Part shown: piece by piece, positions 8,108 to 17,091 of the stretch
Layout of the letters: the number at the start of each line of letters is the position of its first letter
Position numbering within the stretch: position 1 is the stretch's first letter
NCBI GenBank assembly: GCA_963808775.1
Contig: CAWEGR010000003.1
Location: 186,001-250,000, forward strand
Reading direction: 5' to 3'
DNA: 64,000 bases
Origin: JACVRW01 sp963808775
GTDB taxonomy: Bacteria; Actinomycetota; Thermoleophilia; Solirubrobacterales; Thermoleophilaceae
Position numbers and translations under genes: made by a program
The notes under the pieces: model-generated
What the model was told of the DNA's origin: nothing
Databases searched by the model: none
What the model saw: only the letters and a program-made list of their open reading frames with translations

Positions 8108-9493
8108 CTAGCTGTCGAATCCGGCGCCCATGCGGTCCAGCAGCTTAAGCCACGGGCCCCTTCGGCCCCGGCGCTCGTCGGCCCGGATCAGCGCCCGGCG
8201 CGTGATGCCGACCGCCGCCGAGCGCAGCGGCTCGGGCGGGAACGGAATCGGCCGCGAGCGCACGAGCTCGAGGCGGGTGCGCTCCGTGTCCCTGCCGTGC
8301 ACGAGGTCGAGCGCCACCTGGGCGCCGAAGCGGCTCGCGCCGACCCCGAGGCCGGTGTACCCGACCGCATAGGCGGCCCTGCCTCCGAGCGCGGTCCCGA
8401 ACGTCACGCAGAAGCGCGAACAGGTGTCGATCGCGCCCGCCCAGCGGTGCGTGAAGCGCAGCCCCTCGAGCTGCGGGAAGGTCTCCTCGAAGTTGCCGGC
8501 CAGCAGGTCGAAGACCTCCGCGTTCTCCTCGAGATCCGGCCGCAGGCCGTTGCGCCAGTGGTAGATCGCCTCGAAGCCGCCCCAGAGGATGCGGTCGTCC
8601 GCGGTCAGGCGGTAGTAGTGAAAGCGGTTGCCGGAGTCGGCCAGCCCCTGCCGCCCGCGCCAGCCGATCGCGGCACGGCGCTCTTCGTCGAGCGGCTCGG
8701 TCACGAGCACGTAGTCGTACACCGGAATCACGTAGCGGCCGATCGAGCGCACGAGCGGCGGGAACGCGTTCGTGGCGAGCACGACCCGCCGCGCCCGCAG
8801 GCGCGCGCCGCCCTCGCAGTCGAGCACGAGCTCGTCGCCGTCCTCCCGGATGGCCGCCACGCGGGTGTCCTCGTGGACCGCGACGCCGTCCTCGATCGCC
8901 GCCGCACGCAGCCCCCAGGCCAGCTTGGCCGGGTTGACGAGCGCGCCGCCGTCGTGCCAGGCGAGGCCGCCGAGATACGTGGGCGAGTCGACCTCCGCAC
9001 GCACCGCGTCGCGGTCGAGCAGCGTCACGGACGCGCCGTGCTCGCGCGCCCGCTCCGCCGCCTCCGCGAGGTCGTCGAGCTCGTGCTCGCGCGTGGCCAC
9101 GTCGATGAAGCCGGGCTCCTCCCACTCCGCGTCGATGCCGCGCGCCTCGATCGTCTCCCGGATCGCCGCGAAGCTCTCGTCGCCGAGACGGTCGAGCTCG
9201 TCGATCTCGGCGGGCCAGCGCGACAGGCCGTTCTCGAAGCCGTGCGTCAGCGACGGGTCCGCGAAGCCGCCGTTGCGGCCGCTCGCCGCCCCGCCGCAGC
9301 GCTCGCCCTCGACGAGCACGACCTCCTCGCCCTCGCCGGCCGCGAGCAGCGCCGCCCAGAGCCCGGTGAAGCCGCCGCCGACGACGGCGAGCTCACAGCG
9401 CCGCTCGCCCTCGAGCGGAGCGGCCGGCTCGGGCGCCTCGGGCGCGTCGAGCCAGAAGACGCTCCGCTCGGAATCGGCGAGCGACGCTCTCAG
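8108..9493 (-). CDS. FAD-dependent amino-acid/amine oxidoreductase (DadA / gamma-glutamylputrescine oxidase-like)
   Basis: About 461 residues. The FAD-binding dinucleotide motif AVVGGGFTGLWAALLAA lies near residue 45. It is followed by the GERCGGAASGRNGGF signature of glycine/D-amino-acid oxidase-type enzymes, a substrate domain, and a C-terminal GYTGLGVGASRFGAQVA FAD-contact segment. The N-terminal 'LADSERSVFWLD' segment is typical of PuuB-like oxidases. The frame opens 5' of the FAD motif without an ATG, GTG or TTG. The only candidate that keeps the whole domain is CTG 9493, five bases after the hppA stop. The position between two amino-acid permeases and hppA fits amine or amino-acid catabolism. 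Confidence 0.8.
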   Translation of the reverse strand: MRASLADSERSVFWLDAPEAPEPAAPLEGERRCELAVVGGGFTGLWAALLAAGEGEEVVLVEGERCGGAASGRNGGFADPSLTHGFENGLSRWPAEIDELDRLGDESFAAIRETIEARGIDAEWEEPGFIDVATREHELDDLAEAAERAREHGASVTLLDRDAVRAEVDSPTYLGGLAWHDGGALVNPAKLAWGLRAAAIEDGVAVHEDTRVAAIREDGDELVLDCEGGARLRARRVVLATNAFPPLVRSIGRYVIPVYDYVLVTEPLDEERRAAIGWRGRQGLADSGNRFHYYRLTADDRILWGGFEAIYHWRNGLRPDLEENAEVFDLLAGNFEETFPQLEGLRFTHRWAGAIDTCSRFCVTFGTALGGRAAYAVGYTGLGVGASRFGAQVALDLVHGRDTERTRLELVRSRPIPFPPEPLRSAAVGITRRALIRADERRGRRGPWLKLLDRMGAGFDS

Positions 9494-9497
9494 TTGC

Positions 9498-11600
9498 TCA
9501 GACCAGGAACGGGACGATCAGGAGCGCGACGATGTTCGCGACCTTGATCATCGGGTTGATGGCCGGTCCGGCGGTGTCCTTGTACGGGTCGCCGACGGTG
9601 TCGCCGGTCACCGAGGCCGCGTGGGCCTCGGAGCCCTTGCCGCCGAACTCGCCGTCCTCGATCAGCTTCTTGGCGTTGTCCCAGGCACCGCCGCCGGAGG
9701 TCATCGAGACCGCGGCGAAGAAGCCCACGACGATCACGCCGATCAGGAGGCCGCCGAGCGCCTGGTAGGAGAGCAGGCCCACGACCACCGTGACGACGAT
9801 CGGGATCAATGCGGGCAGGATCATCTCCCGCTGCGCGGAGGCCGTCACGATCGCGACCGCCTGGGCGTAGTCCGGCTTCTCCGTCCGGTCCATGATGCCC
9901 GGCTTCTCCTTGAACTGCCGGCGCACCTCCTCGACCACGCCGCCGCCCGCGCGGCCGACGGCCTCGATCGCGAGCGCCGCGAACAGGTAGACCATCATGC
10001 CGCCGAGCAGCAGGCCGATCAGCACCTCGGGCGAGGAGATCTCGAAGCCCTTGAGGGGCTCGCCGCTTGCCGCCGCCTCCTCGCGCAGCTCCTCGATGAA
10101 CGCCGCGAACAGCACGAGCGCCGCGAGCACGGCGGAGCCGATCGCGTATCCCTTCGTGACCGCCTTGGTGGTGTTGCCGACCGCGTCGAGCGGGTCGGTC
10201 ACGTTGCGGACGTCCTCGGGCAGATCCGCCATCTCGGCGATTCCGCCCGCGTTGTCCGTGATCGGGCCGAAGGCGTCGAGGGCCACGATCAGGCCTGTGA
10301 GCGACAGCTGCGCCATCACCGCGACGCCGATGCCGTAGATGCCGGCGAGCTCGTTCGCCACCAGGATGCCGAGCGCGAGCAGGATCGCCGGAGCCGCCGT
10401 GGACTGGAAGCCCTGGGCGAGGCCCTGGATGATGTTCGTCGCGTGCCCGGTCTGCGAGGCCCGCGCGGTCGTGCGCACGGGACGGAAGCGGGTCGACGTG
10501 TAGTAGTCGGTGATCACGAACAGACCGGCCGTGATCGCGACGCCGACGAGCGTGCAGATGTAGAGGTCGAAGCCCGACGGCGCCTCGCCGGCGCCGCCCG
10601 TGAGCAGCTCGGAGACCTCGCTCTTGAAGCTGAGGTCGTCCATCATCAGCAGCGTCACGGGCAGGAAGGCGAGCGCGGCCAGCACGCCCGAGACGATCAG
10701 GCCCTGGTAGAGCGCGCGCTCGACGTTGCCGGCGGCGCTGCGCACCGCATAGGTCCCGATGATCGACGCGATCAGCGAGACGCCCCCGATCACGAGCGGG
10801 TAGGTGGCGACGGTGCCGACCTGGCCGAAGGTCAGGACGCCGAGCAGCATCACGGCGACCGCGGTGACCGCGTAGGTCTCGAACAGGTCGGCCGCCATGC
10901 CGGCGCAGTCGCCGACGTTGTCGCCCACGTTGTCGGCGATCACGGCCGGGTTGCGCGGGTCGTCCTCCGGGATGCCGGCCTCGATCTTGCCGACGAGGTC
11001 GGCGCCGACGTCGGCTGCCTTCGTGAAGATGCCGCCGCCGAGACGCGCGAAGACGGAGATCAGCGAGCCGCCGAAGCCGAGCCCGACCAGCGCGTCGATC
11101 GCGTCGCGCTCCTCGGTGCCGGCGAGGATCAGGATCCCGTAATAGCCCGCCACCCCGAACAGGGCGAGGCCCGCCACGAGCATGCCGGTCACGGCGCCGC
11201 CCTTGAAGGCAACCTCGAGCGCCCGGGAGACACCGGAGCGGGCGGACTCGGCCACGCGGGCGTTCGCGCGCACCGACACGTTCATGCCGATGAAGCCCGC
11301 GGAGCCCGAAAGCAGGCCGCCGATCAGGAAGCCGATCGCGATCAGGATGCCCTCGGCGTCCTGGGCCTCGAGCGCGATCGCGAGCACGATCGCGAGCACG
11401 ATGGCCACCGCGCCGATGATCGCGTACTGGCGCCGCAGGTACGCCGTAGCGCCCTCCTGCACCGCCTGGGAGATGCTCTGCATCTCCTCGTTGCCGGGCG
11501 AGAGCGAGAGCAGCCAGCGCGAGGTGACGATTCCGTACACCACGGCGGCGCCCGCGCACACGAGCGCGATGATCACGCCCCAGTCAGTCAGGAATTCCAA
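9498..11600 (-). CDS. hppA: Membrane-bound proton-translocating pyrophosphatase
   Basis: A 700-residue, roughly 16-helix membrane protein that hydrolyses PPi and pumps H+ out of the cytoplasm. The acidic substrate site is present: ADLVGKIEAGIPEDDPRNP, then NVGDNVGDCAGMAADLFE. A C-terminal TGDTVGDPYKDTAGPAINP segment completes it. The subtype-determining segment reads GNTTKAVTKG. Lys (rather than Ala) after GNTT is the known signature of K+-independent H+-PPases. The start is TTG at 11600 with a GGAGG ribosome-binding site nine bases upstream. The gene leads the amine-oxidase/permease run. Together with the predicted PPi-dependent PFK at 62225 it suggests PPi is an energy currency here. Confidence 0.96.
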   Translation of the reverse strand: MEFLTDWGVIIALVCAGAAVVYGIVTSRWLLSLSPGNEEMQSISQAVQEGATAYLRRQYAIIGAVAIVLAIVLAIALEAQDAEGILIAIGFLIGGLLSGSAGFIGMNVSVRANARVAESARSGVSRALEVAFKGGAVTGMLVAGLALFGVAGYYGILILAGTEERDAIDALVGLGFGGSLISVFARLGGGIFTKAADVGADLVGKIEAGIPEDDPRNPAVIADNVGDNVGDCAGMAADLFETYAVTAVAVMLLGVLTFGQVGTVATYPLVIGGVSLIASIIGTYAVRSAAGNVERALYQGLIVSGVLAALAFLPVTLLMMDDLSFKSEVSELLTGGAGEAPSGFDLYICTLVGVAITAGLFVITDYYTSTRFRPVRTTARASQTGHATNIIQGLAQGFQSTAAPAILLALGILVANELAGIYGIGVAVMAQLSLTGLIVALDAFGPITDNAGGIAEMADLPEDVRNVTDPLDAVGNTTKAVTKGYAIGSAVLAALVLFAAFIEELREEAAASGEPLKGFEISSPEVLIGLLLGGMMVYLFAALAIEAVGRAGGGVVEEVRRQFKEKPGIMDRTEKPDYAQAVAIVTASAQREMILPALIPIVVTVVVGLLSYQALGGLLIGVIVVGFFAAVSMTSGGGAWDNAKKLIEDGEFGGKGSEAHAASVTGDTVGDPYKDTAGPAINPMIKVANIVALLIVPFLV

Positions 11601-11609
11601 GGGGTTTTT

Positions 11610-11614
11610 CCTCC
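11610..11614 (-). promoter_or_regulatory. Ribosome-binding site supporting the TTG start of hppA
   Basis: GGAGG on the minus strand, nine bases upstream of TTG 11600-11598. No other start codon is placed as well for the first transmembrane helix, so this site decides the start. Confidence 0.7.
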
Positions 11615-11710
11615 GTCCAAGGTTCTTCAGTCAGCGGGCGGACCATGCGCGAGGGCGCACGACACCAGGGGCTGTCGCCCGGAGAGAAAGCGGCGGGCAG
11701 TCTATCGATC

Positions 11711-12152
11711 TCAGCGGACCTTGACCGCTGTTATGTCAAGCGCGTCGATCCGGAAGACCCCACCGCAGGTGTGGTTCGCCACCACCTGGATCGGGGCCGG
11801 GTTTGATGCTCCGGTCGGAAACTGCGTGTCGGCGCTGATGCGCCGTTCCGTGACGTCGACCTGCGTCGTGAGGCTGGCCACCTCCTGGCCGTCGAACATC
11901 CAGACGAGCGAAAGGCGCTCGCCCACCGGATGCCGGCAACGCCTGCGGCGCCGGGTGCTCCCGGCCCCTGCTCGGGCGCTGGCACCCCTGAGGTCCCTGC
12001 GGCCCGCGCTCGCCGCGCAGGAGCGATCCCGCTGCGAGGTCGCGCGGCTTGAGGCTGCCGTCCTTACCTTCGCCGAGTTCACGCGTTGCGCTTGATCTGC
12101 TTCGGCCCCACCGAGTCGCCATGACGTTCGCGTAGCTCAGGTGCCGGCGCAT
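11711..12152 (-). pseudogene. Degenerate collagen-like secreted protein gene
   Basis: Pieces of one protein are spread over three frames. MRRHLSYANVMAT is the start of a family of Thermoleophilia exported proteins. VGPKQIKRN, then NSAKV and KDGSLKPRDLAAGSLLRG, follow, then a short collagen-like GERGPQGPQG and a C-terminal beta-rich domain (LSLVWMFDGQEVAS to FRIDALDITAVKVR). The hydrophobic signal helix expected right after MRRHLSYANVMAT is missing, and at least three frame changes are needed. This is more damage than in the other shifted genes, so I call it a probable pseudogene, although sequence error may contribute. A paralogous signal segment occurs in the intact gene at 22941-23486. Confidence 0.55.
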
Positions 12153-12944
12153 CTAGTGGTGCACCACCGCGCTGTCGAGCGCTGCGGCGCAGGCGTCGGC
12201 CGGCTGCGGCCCGATCCGCGGAATCGCGCGGGTGAGCAGGGCGCGCAGCCGCTCCACGTTGTCCGAGAAGACCCGGAAGGCCTCCTCCGCGGACACCGGC
12301 GGCACGTGCGGCATGCCCTCGAGGCCCACGTCGTAGTCCGTCACGAGCGAGACGTTCGCGTAACAGAGCGACAGCTCGCGGGCGAGCCAGCACTCCGGAT
12401 ACTGCGTCATGTTGACCACGTCGAAGCCGCTCGCCGAGTACCAGCGCGACTCCGCGCGGGTGGAGAAGCGCGGGCCGGCGATCACCACGACCGTCCCGCC
12501 CTCGACGACCGGGATGCCCTCCTCACGGGCCGCCTGGGCGAGCACGCCGCTCAGCTCCGCGCAATAGGGGTCCGCCGCGGAGACATGCGTGGTCTGCGGG
12601 CCGTCGTAGAAGGTGCTCTCGCGGCTCTGCGTGCGGTCCACGAACTGGTCGCAGATCACGAACGTCCCGGGCTCGAGCTCGGGCTTGAGCGAGCCCACGG
12701 CACACGGGCCGACGATGCGCCGGACGCCGACCTCCTTCATCGCCCACACGTTCGCGCGGTAGTTGATGCGGTGCGGCGGCAGCGTGTGCTCCGGTCCGTG
12801 GCGCGGCATGAACGCCACCTCGTTGCCCTCGATCCGCCCCACGGCCACCGGCGCCGACGGCGGCCCGTAGGGCGTGGCCACCGGCATCTCCTCGACATCC
12901 TCGAGAAAGCGGTAGAAGCCGGAGCCGCCGAAGATTCCGATCAC
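12153..12944 (-). CDS. mtnP: S-methyl-5'-thioadenosine phosphorylase
   Basis: A 263-residue cytoplasmic enzyme of the PNP/MTAP family that cleaves 5'-methylthioadenosine with phosphate in methionine salvage. Visible features are the N-terminal phosphate-binding GIFGGSGFY, the PRHGPEHTLPPHRINYRANVWA motif shared by MTAPs (residue about 48 on), GPCAVGSLK, and the substrate-site VVNMTQYPECWLARE. Length is typical. GTG at 12944 overlaps the DUF1844 stop (GTGA), placing it last in a minus-strand operon with a DUF1844 protein, a carboxylate-amine ligase, Rex and a glutaredoxin-like protein. Bacterial members may also accept other purine nucleosides; the exact specificity is inferred. Confidence 0.92.
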   Translation of the reverse strand: MIGIFGGSGFYRFLEDVEEMPVATPYGPPSAPVAVGRIEGNEVAFMPRHGPEHTLPPHRINYRANVWAMKEVGVRRIVGPCAVGSLKPELEPGTFVICDQFVDRTQSRESTFYDGPQTTHVSAADPYCAELSGVLAQAAREEGIPVVEGGTVVVIAGPRFSTRAESRWYSASGFDVVNMTQYPECWLARELSLCYANVSLVTDYDVGLEGMPHVPPVSAEEAFRVFSDNVERLRALLTRAIPRIGPQPADACAAALDSAVVHH

Positions 12945-13309
12945 GAGCCGGGCGTCCAGATCTTCGCGCGGGCCTTCGCGCGCTCCTCGGCCTCGCGGTC
13001 GGTCTCCTCGCCCGCCTGCTCCTCGGCGGGCGGCGCGCCCTGCTCGCCCGACTCCTTGACGTAGATCATCTGGACCTGGGCGAGCGCGTCCTTGATCGGC
13101 GCCACCGAATCCTCGGGGCAGAGCGGCAGCATCGCGCGGGCTGCGTCGATCGCCTTCTTCGCCTCGGCCGCGTCCTTCGCCTCGGGCACGGTCAGCTTCT
13201 GGCCGGCGAGGTTCACGAGCGTGGCGACGGTCTGCACGACCACGTCCTCCACCTTGACCTGGCGGAGCGCGGCGATCAGCTCCTCCTCGGACGGACCCTG
13301 TGTGCTCAA
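12941..13309 (-). CDS. DUF1844 protein
   Basis: A 122-residue soluble protein whose first 85 residues match DUF1844 (VVVQTVATLVNLAGQKL, then a helical KKAIDAARAMLPLCPED). A highly charged Glu/Ala/Arg tail follows (QAGEETDREAEERAKARAK). The start is taken as TTG 13309, which overlaps the preceding stop as TTGA and has GGAGG seven to eight bases upstream. No activity is established for DUF1844, which is usually a small helical protein next to housekeeping genes. Here it sits between the carboxylate-amine ligase and MTA phosphorylase in a tightly overlapping operon. Confidence 0.82.
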   Translation of the reverse strand: MSTQGPSEEELIAALRQVKVEDVVVQTVATLVNLAGQKLTVPEAKDAAEAKKAIDAARAMLPLCPEDSVAPIKDALAQVQMIYVKESGEQGAPPAEEQAGEETDREAEERAKARAKIWTPGS

Positions 13310-14451
13310 GTCTTCACCTCCTCCGCGGCGTACGTGCGCTGCGTCAGCTCGACCTCGGCAGCGTAGACGTCCTGCATCGATGCGCCCTCCGCGAGCGCCC
13401 GCTTCTGGCGCTGCGCGCCGTTCTCGGCCGGGAGGGCAGGCTCGATGCCGAGCCCGCTGCGCACCGGCTCGGTCCAGGCGAGCAGCCGCTCGAGGGCCGC
13501 GGCGGAGGGGTACTCCTCGCTCCGCTCGAGGTCGATCAGCTTGCCGTCGAGCCCGTGGCGGATCGCTCGCCAGAAGTTCTCCTCGATCAGCCGGCCCGGC
13601 GGGTCCGCGAAGGGGACGCCCTCGTCGTGGTCGAGCGCCGCCTGGGCGACGCAGGCGGTGATCAGCCCGGCGAGGGCGGTCGAGTCGTCGCCGCTCGTCT
13701 GGGCGTCGCAGATGCGCATCTCCACCGTCCCGTAGGAGTGATGAGGCCGGACGCTCCACCACACCTGCGTGAACTCGACGATCGAGTTCGTGCGGACCAG
13801 GAAGTCGACGTAGTCGGCGTACGCGTCGAAGCCGCCGAACGCCTCCGGGATCCCGCAGCGCGGGAAGCTCTTCGTGAAGATCTGGGAGCGCGCGGAGTGG
13901 AGCCCCGAGTGGCGGCCGTCGAGAAACGGCGAGTTGGCCGAGATCGCGAGCAGCTCCGGCATCACGGCCCGCAGCCGATCGCAGACGGCGATCGCGCGAT
14001 CCGCGCCGCGCACTCCGACGTGGACGTGCACGCTGAAGGTGTTGTTGCGCCACGCCACGTACTGGAGCGAGCTCTCGACCCGGCGGTAGTGCTCCGTGTC
14101 GATGATCCGCTGCTCCTGCCAGGTGCTCCAGGGGTGCGTGCCGGTCGCGCCGAGCCTGATTCCGAGGCTCGCGGCGCGGGCGAACAGCCGCGCCCGCGCG
14201 TCGCGCTGGCGCTCGACGGCGTCGGCGAAGGTCTCGCCGCGCCCGGAGCGGATCTCGATCTCGGACCGGATCAGCTCGCCGGCCACCGACTCGCGCAGGA
14301 CGGGATCCTCCTGCGCGGCGTCGCGGAGGTCCTCGAAACGGTGGTCGAGCGACAGGGTCGCGGGATCGAGGATCCCGAACTCCTCTTCGATTCCGACCGT
14401 GAAGTCCGTCGAGGCCTCGAAGACCTCTCTGACCCTCGGCATGTCGAGCAT
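13306..14451 (-). CDS. ybdK: Carboxylate-amine ligase, YbdK / glutamate-cysteine ligase type 2 family
   Basis: A 381-residue ATP-dependent ligase of the GCS2 family. The N-terminal metal/ATP motif TVGIEEEFGILDP appears at about residues 18-30. SEIEIRSGRGET, the NNTFSVHVHVGV metal-site strand and GTVEMRICDAQT follow. E. coli YbdK forms gamma-glutamylcysteine slowly in vitro; the true substrate in actinobacteria, most of which make mycothiol, is uncertain. It lies 10 bases downstream of rex and overlaps the DUF1844 start. Location next to a redox sensor and a CxxC glutaredoxin-like protein is consistent with thiol metabolism. Confidence 0.88.
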   Translation of the reverse strand: MLDMPRVREVFEASTDFTVGIEEEFGILDPATLSLDHRFEDLRDAAQEDPVLRESVAGELIRSEIEIRSGRGETFADAVERQRDARARLFARAASLGIRLGATGTHPWSTWQEQRIIDTEHYRRVESSLQYVAWRNNTFSVHVHVGVRGADRAIAVCDRLRAVMPELLAISANSPFLDGRHSGLHSARSQIFTKSFPRCGIPEAFGGFDAYADYVDFLVRTNSIVEFTQVWWSVRPHHSYGTVEMRICDAQTSGDDSTALAGLITACVAQAALDHDEGVPFADPPGRLIEENFWRAIRHGLDGKLIDLERSEEYPSAAALERLLAWTEPVRSGLGIEPALPAENGAQRQKRALAEGASMQDVYAAEVELTQRTYAAEEVKT

Positions 14452-14461
14452 GGCGGCGGTT

Positions 14462-15154
14462 CTACGTGAGGTAGAAGTAGAGCGCGTAGAGGAGGTCGAC
14501 GGCGGGGCTCGAGGTGTGGACGGTGACCTCCGGCGGCACCTGAAGCAGCGCCTCGGAGTAGTTGAAGATGATCTTGACGCCGGCCTCCACGAGATCGTCG
14601 GCCACTCCCTGGGCGGCGGCAGTCGGCACCGCGAGCACGCCGACCACCACGTCCTCGTCGCGGATGACCTTGTGCAGATCGGCCAGGGGGCGCACGACGA
14701 GGTTCTCGTTCACGCGCATGTCGACCTTCGACTCGTCGCTGTCGAACAGCGCGACGACCCGGAAGCCGTGGTCGGCGAAGATGTCGGACCCCGCGATCGC
14801 CTGGCCGAGGTTGCCGGCGCCGAACAGGGCGATGTTGTGCTTGCCGGTGGTGCGCAGGATCTTGCGGATCTGCGAGACGAGCGAGTCGACGTTGTAGCCC
14901 ACCCCGCGCTTGCCGAACTTGCCGAAGCCGGACAGGTCGCGCCGGATCTGGGTCGAGTTCACGTGGGTGTAGTCGGCCAGCTCCTGCGAGGAGATCGTCT
15001 CGCGACCCATCTTCTTCGCCTGGGTCAGCACCTGGAGATAGCGCGACAGGCGGGCGGCCACGCCAAGCGAGAGCCGCTCCGCCGGCGCGGGCTCGGTTTC
15101 AGAGCGCACCGGCTGCAGCCCGACGCCTCCGCCTGTCGGGTCGTCGTACCTCAC
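14462..15154 (-). CDS. rex: Redox-sensing transcriptional repressor Rex
   Basis: A 230-residue DNA-binding protein. After a 25-residue extension comes a winged helix with the recognition region VNSTQIRRDLSGFGKFGKRGVGY, then a NAD(H)-binding Rossmann fold (IALFGAGNLGQAIAG). The C-terminal domain-swapping helix ends the protein. Rex binds DNA when NADH/NAD+ is low and represses respiratory and fermentative genes. GTG 15154 overlaps the stop of the upstream glutaredoxin-like gene. No convincing Rex operator (TTGTGAA-N6-TTCACAA) was seen near the operon start, so autoregulation is not supported. Confidence 0.95.
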   Translation of the reverse strand: MRYDDPTGGGVGLQPVRSETEPAPAERLSLGVAARLSRYLQVLTQAKKMGRETISSQELADYTHVNSTQIRRDLSGFGKFGKRGVGYNVDSLVSQIRKILRTTGKHNIALFGAGNLGQAIAGSDIFADHGFRVVALFDSDESKVDMRVNENLVVRPLADLHKVIRDEDVVVGVLAVPTAAAQGVADDLVEAGVKIIFNYSEALLQVPPEVTVHTSSPAVDLLYALYFYLT

Positions 15155-15399
15155 GACCCGCCCACTCTATCGAGCCGCTCGAGCAGGGCCACCTCGTCAA
15201 CGAAGAACTCGAACAGCTCCTCGTCGTCGACCGCGAGCACCGGGATGCGCTCCCCGTAGCGCCGATAGAGCAATGGATCGATCGACACGTCGACCTCCTC
15301 GAGCTCGAAGGGGTGCGCCTCGCGCACACGCTCGACGGCCGCGCGCGCGTTCTCGCACAGGTGGCAGCCGGGCTTGCCGTAGAGGGTCAGGACGGGCAC
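15151..15399 (-). CDS. Glutaredoxin/thioredoxin-like DUF836-type protein
   Basis: An 82-residue protein with a thioredoxin-like beta-alpha-beta start and active site GKPGCHLCENAR (CxxC at residues 12-15). It has the cis-Pro segment ERIPVLAVDDEELFEF and matches the DUF836/glutaredoxin-2-like family in length. The likely role is a small cytoplasmic dithiol oxidoreductase. GTG 15399 has a short upstream gap to the divergent antiporter gene. It is the first gene of the rex-ybdK-DUF1844-mtnP operon, and all junctions but one are 4-bp overlaps. Confidence 0.85.
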   Translation of the reverse strand: MPVLTLYGKPGCHLCENARAAVERVREAHPFELEEVDVSIDPLLYRRYGERIPVLAVDDEELFEFFVDEVALLERLDRVGGS

Positions 15400-15470
15400 G
15401 GTCCGCCAACGCTAGACGAGCGCGCTGCCGCGGCGCTGTCGCCGGGGCGCTGCCACCCTAAGGCCCTCTC

Positions 15471-17050
15471 GTGGAGCACATCGAGCTCATCGTCTTCGGC
15501 CTCCTGGTCGCCACGGTCGCCTTCGCGGCGCTCGCCGGGCTGCTGCGCGTGCCCTACCCGATCACGCTGTTCGTGGGCGGCGCGCTCGTGGGCTTCATCC
15601 CCGGCGTGCCGGACGTGGAGCTCGAGCCGGACCTCGTCCTGCTGATCTTCCTGCCGCCGCTCCTGTACGGCGCCGCCTTCTTCACGTCGCTGCGCGACCT
15701 GCGCCGCGCCGCCCGCCCGATCGCGCTGCTCTCGATCGGGCTCGTGTTCGTGACGATGATCGGCGTCGCGATCGTGGCCCACGAGCTGATCGGGCTCGAC
15801 TGGGACGTCGCCTTCGTGCTGGGCGCGATCGTGTCGCCCACGGACGCCGTCGCGCCGGCGGAGATCATGCGCCGGCTCGGCGCCCCGCGGCGGCTGCTGA
15901 CCGTCATCGAGGGCGAGAACCTGACGAACGACTGGACGGCGCTCGTCCTCTACAAGGTCGCCGTCGCTGCCGTGGTGAGCGGAACGTTCTCGCTCGCGGA
16001 GGCGGGTCTCGAGTTCGTGCTGAGCGGCATCGGCGGGCTGGCGGTGGGTCTGGCGGCCGGCTGGATCATCAGAGCAGATCCGCTCGCGGCTCGACGACCC
16101 GCCGATCGAGATCACGATCTCGCTGCTGAGCGGCTACGCCGGCTACCTGCCCGCCGAGGAGCTCGGCTTCTCGGGCGTCATCGCCGCCGTGACCGTCGGC
16201 ATCTACATGGGCTGGCACACGCCTCAGCTCACCACGCCGTTGATGCGCCTCCAGGGAATCTCCGTCTGGGAGATCCTGACCTTCCTCCTGAACGCCGTCC
16301 TGTTCCTGCTCGTCGGCCTCCAGCTCCCGAGCGTGCTCGACGACCTGAGCGGCCAGACCTCCGGGAGAGCTGCTGCTCTGGGCCGCGGCGATCAGCGCGA
16401 CCGTCGTGGTGGTGCGGCTCGTCTGGATGTTCAGCGTCGTGTTCCTGATCCGCGCCATCGACCGCCGCGACTCCGTGCGCCAGCGCCGCTCGAGCTGGCA
16501 GACGCGCCTCGTGATCGGCTGGGCGGGCATGCGCGGGTCCGTGTCGCTCGCCGCCGCGCTCGCGGTGCCGCTCGAGACCGACGCCGGCGGGCCGTTCCCC
16601 GAACGCGACCTGATCATCTTCCTGGCCTTCGCGGTCATCCTGGTCACGCTCGTCGGCCAGGGCCTCACCCTCGGGCCGCTGATCGACAGGCTCGGGATCG
16701 ACGACGACGGAGCGGACGAGCGCGAGGAGAACGTCGCCCGCCTGCGGCTCGCCGAGGCCGCGATCGTCCGCCTCGACGAGGTCTCGATGGAAACGTGGGC
16801 GCGCGACGACACGGTCGAGCGCGTGCGCGGGATGTACCGCTACCGCGCGCGCCGCTTCGACGCGCTCGACGGCGGGGAGGACAGATCCCTCGAGGACCGC
16901 ACCGACGACTACAGGCGGCTGATGTTCGAGCTGTTCGACGCCCAGCGCGAGGAGCTGATCTCGCTCCGGAACTCGCTCGAGATCTCGGACGAGGTGCGCC
17001 GCAGGATCGAGCGCGACCTCGACCTCGAGGAATCCCGCCTCGATTCCTAA
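15471..17050 (+). CDS. Na+/H+ antiporter, CPA1/NhaP family (two frameshifts)
   Basis: About 525 residues across three frames. The ten-to-twelve-helix CPA1 core includes FLPPLLYGAAFFTSLRDL, GAIVSPTDAVAPAEIMRRLG (ion-binding Asp region), IEGENLTNDWTALVLYK and GWAGMRGSVSLAAALAVP. A roughly 120-residue charged helical C-terminal tail follows. Two single extra A residues break the frame, at 16071 (WII-EQIRSRLDD) and 16366 (QTSG-ELLLWAAA); deleting each restores the family sequence. Start GTG 15471. It exchanges cytoplasmic Na+ (or K+) for H+ and uses the proton gradient that the H+-PPase helps build. A strong hairpin terminator lies at 17067-17087. Confidence 0.87.
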
Positions 17051-17066
17051 CGAAGGCGGGGCCTGC

Positions 17067-17087
17067 GCAGCCGGCCGAGCCGGCTGC
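17067..17087. terminator. Hairpin between the convergent antiporter and tsaD genes
   Basis: Perfect 9-bp stem GCAGCCGGC / GCCGGCTGC with a 3-base loop. It lies 17 bases past the antiporter stop and 5 bases before the tsaD stop codon, so it can serve both strands. TTGG follows, with no long U-run. Confidence 0.65.
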
Positions 17088-17091
17088 TTGG

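Noticed and set aside
8772..12095. Plus-strand open frame of about 1100 codons over the oxidoreductase and hppA
   Set aside because: Shadow of codon-biased genes on the minus strand; no motif, start signal or plausible fold.
14462..15470. Rex operator upstream of the rex operon
   Set aside because: No TTGTGAA-N6-TTCACAA-like palindrome was found in the 71-base gap before 15471.
16060..16370. Programmed ribosomal frameshifting in the antiporter gene
   Set aside because: No slippery heptamer or downstream pseudoknot is seen, and the same kind of shift occurs in many unrelated genes, so error is more likely.
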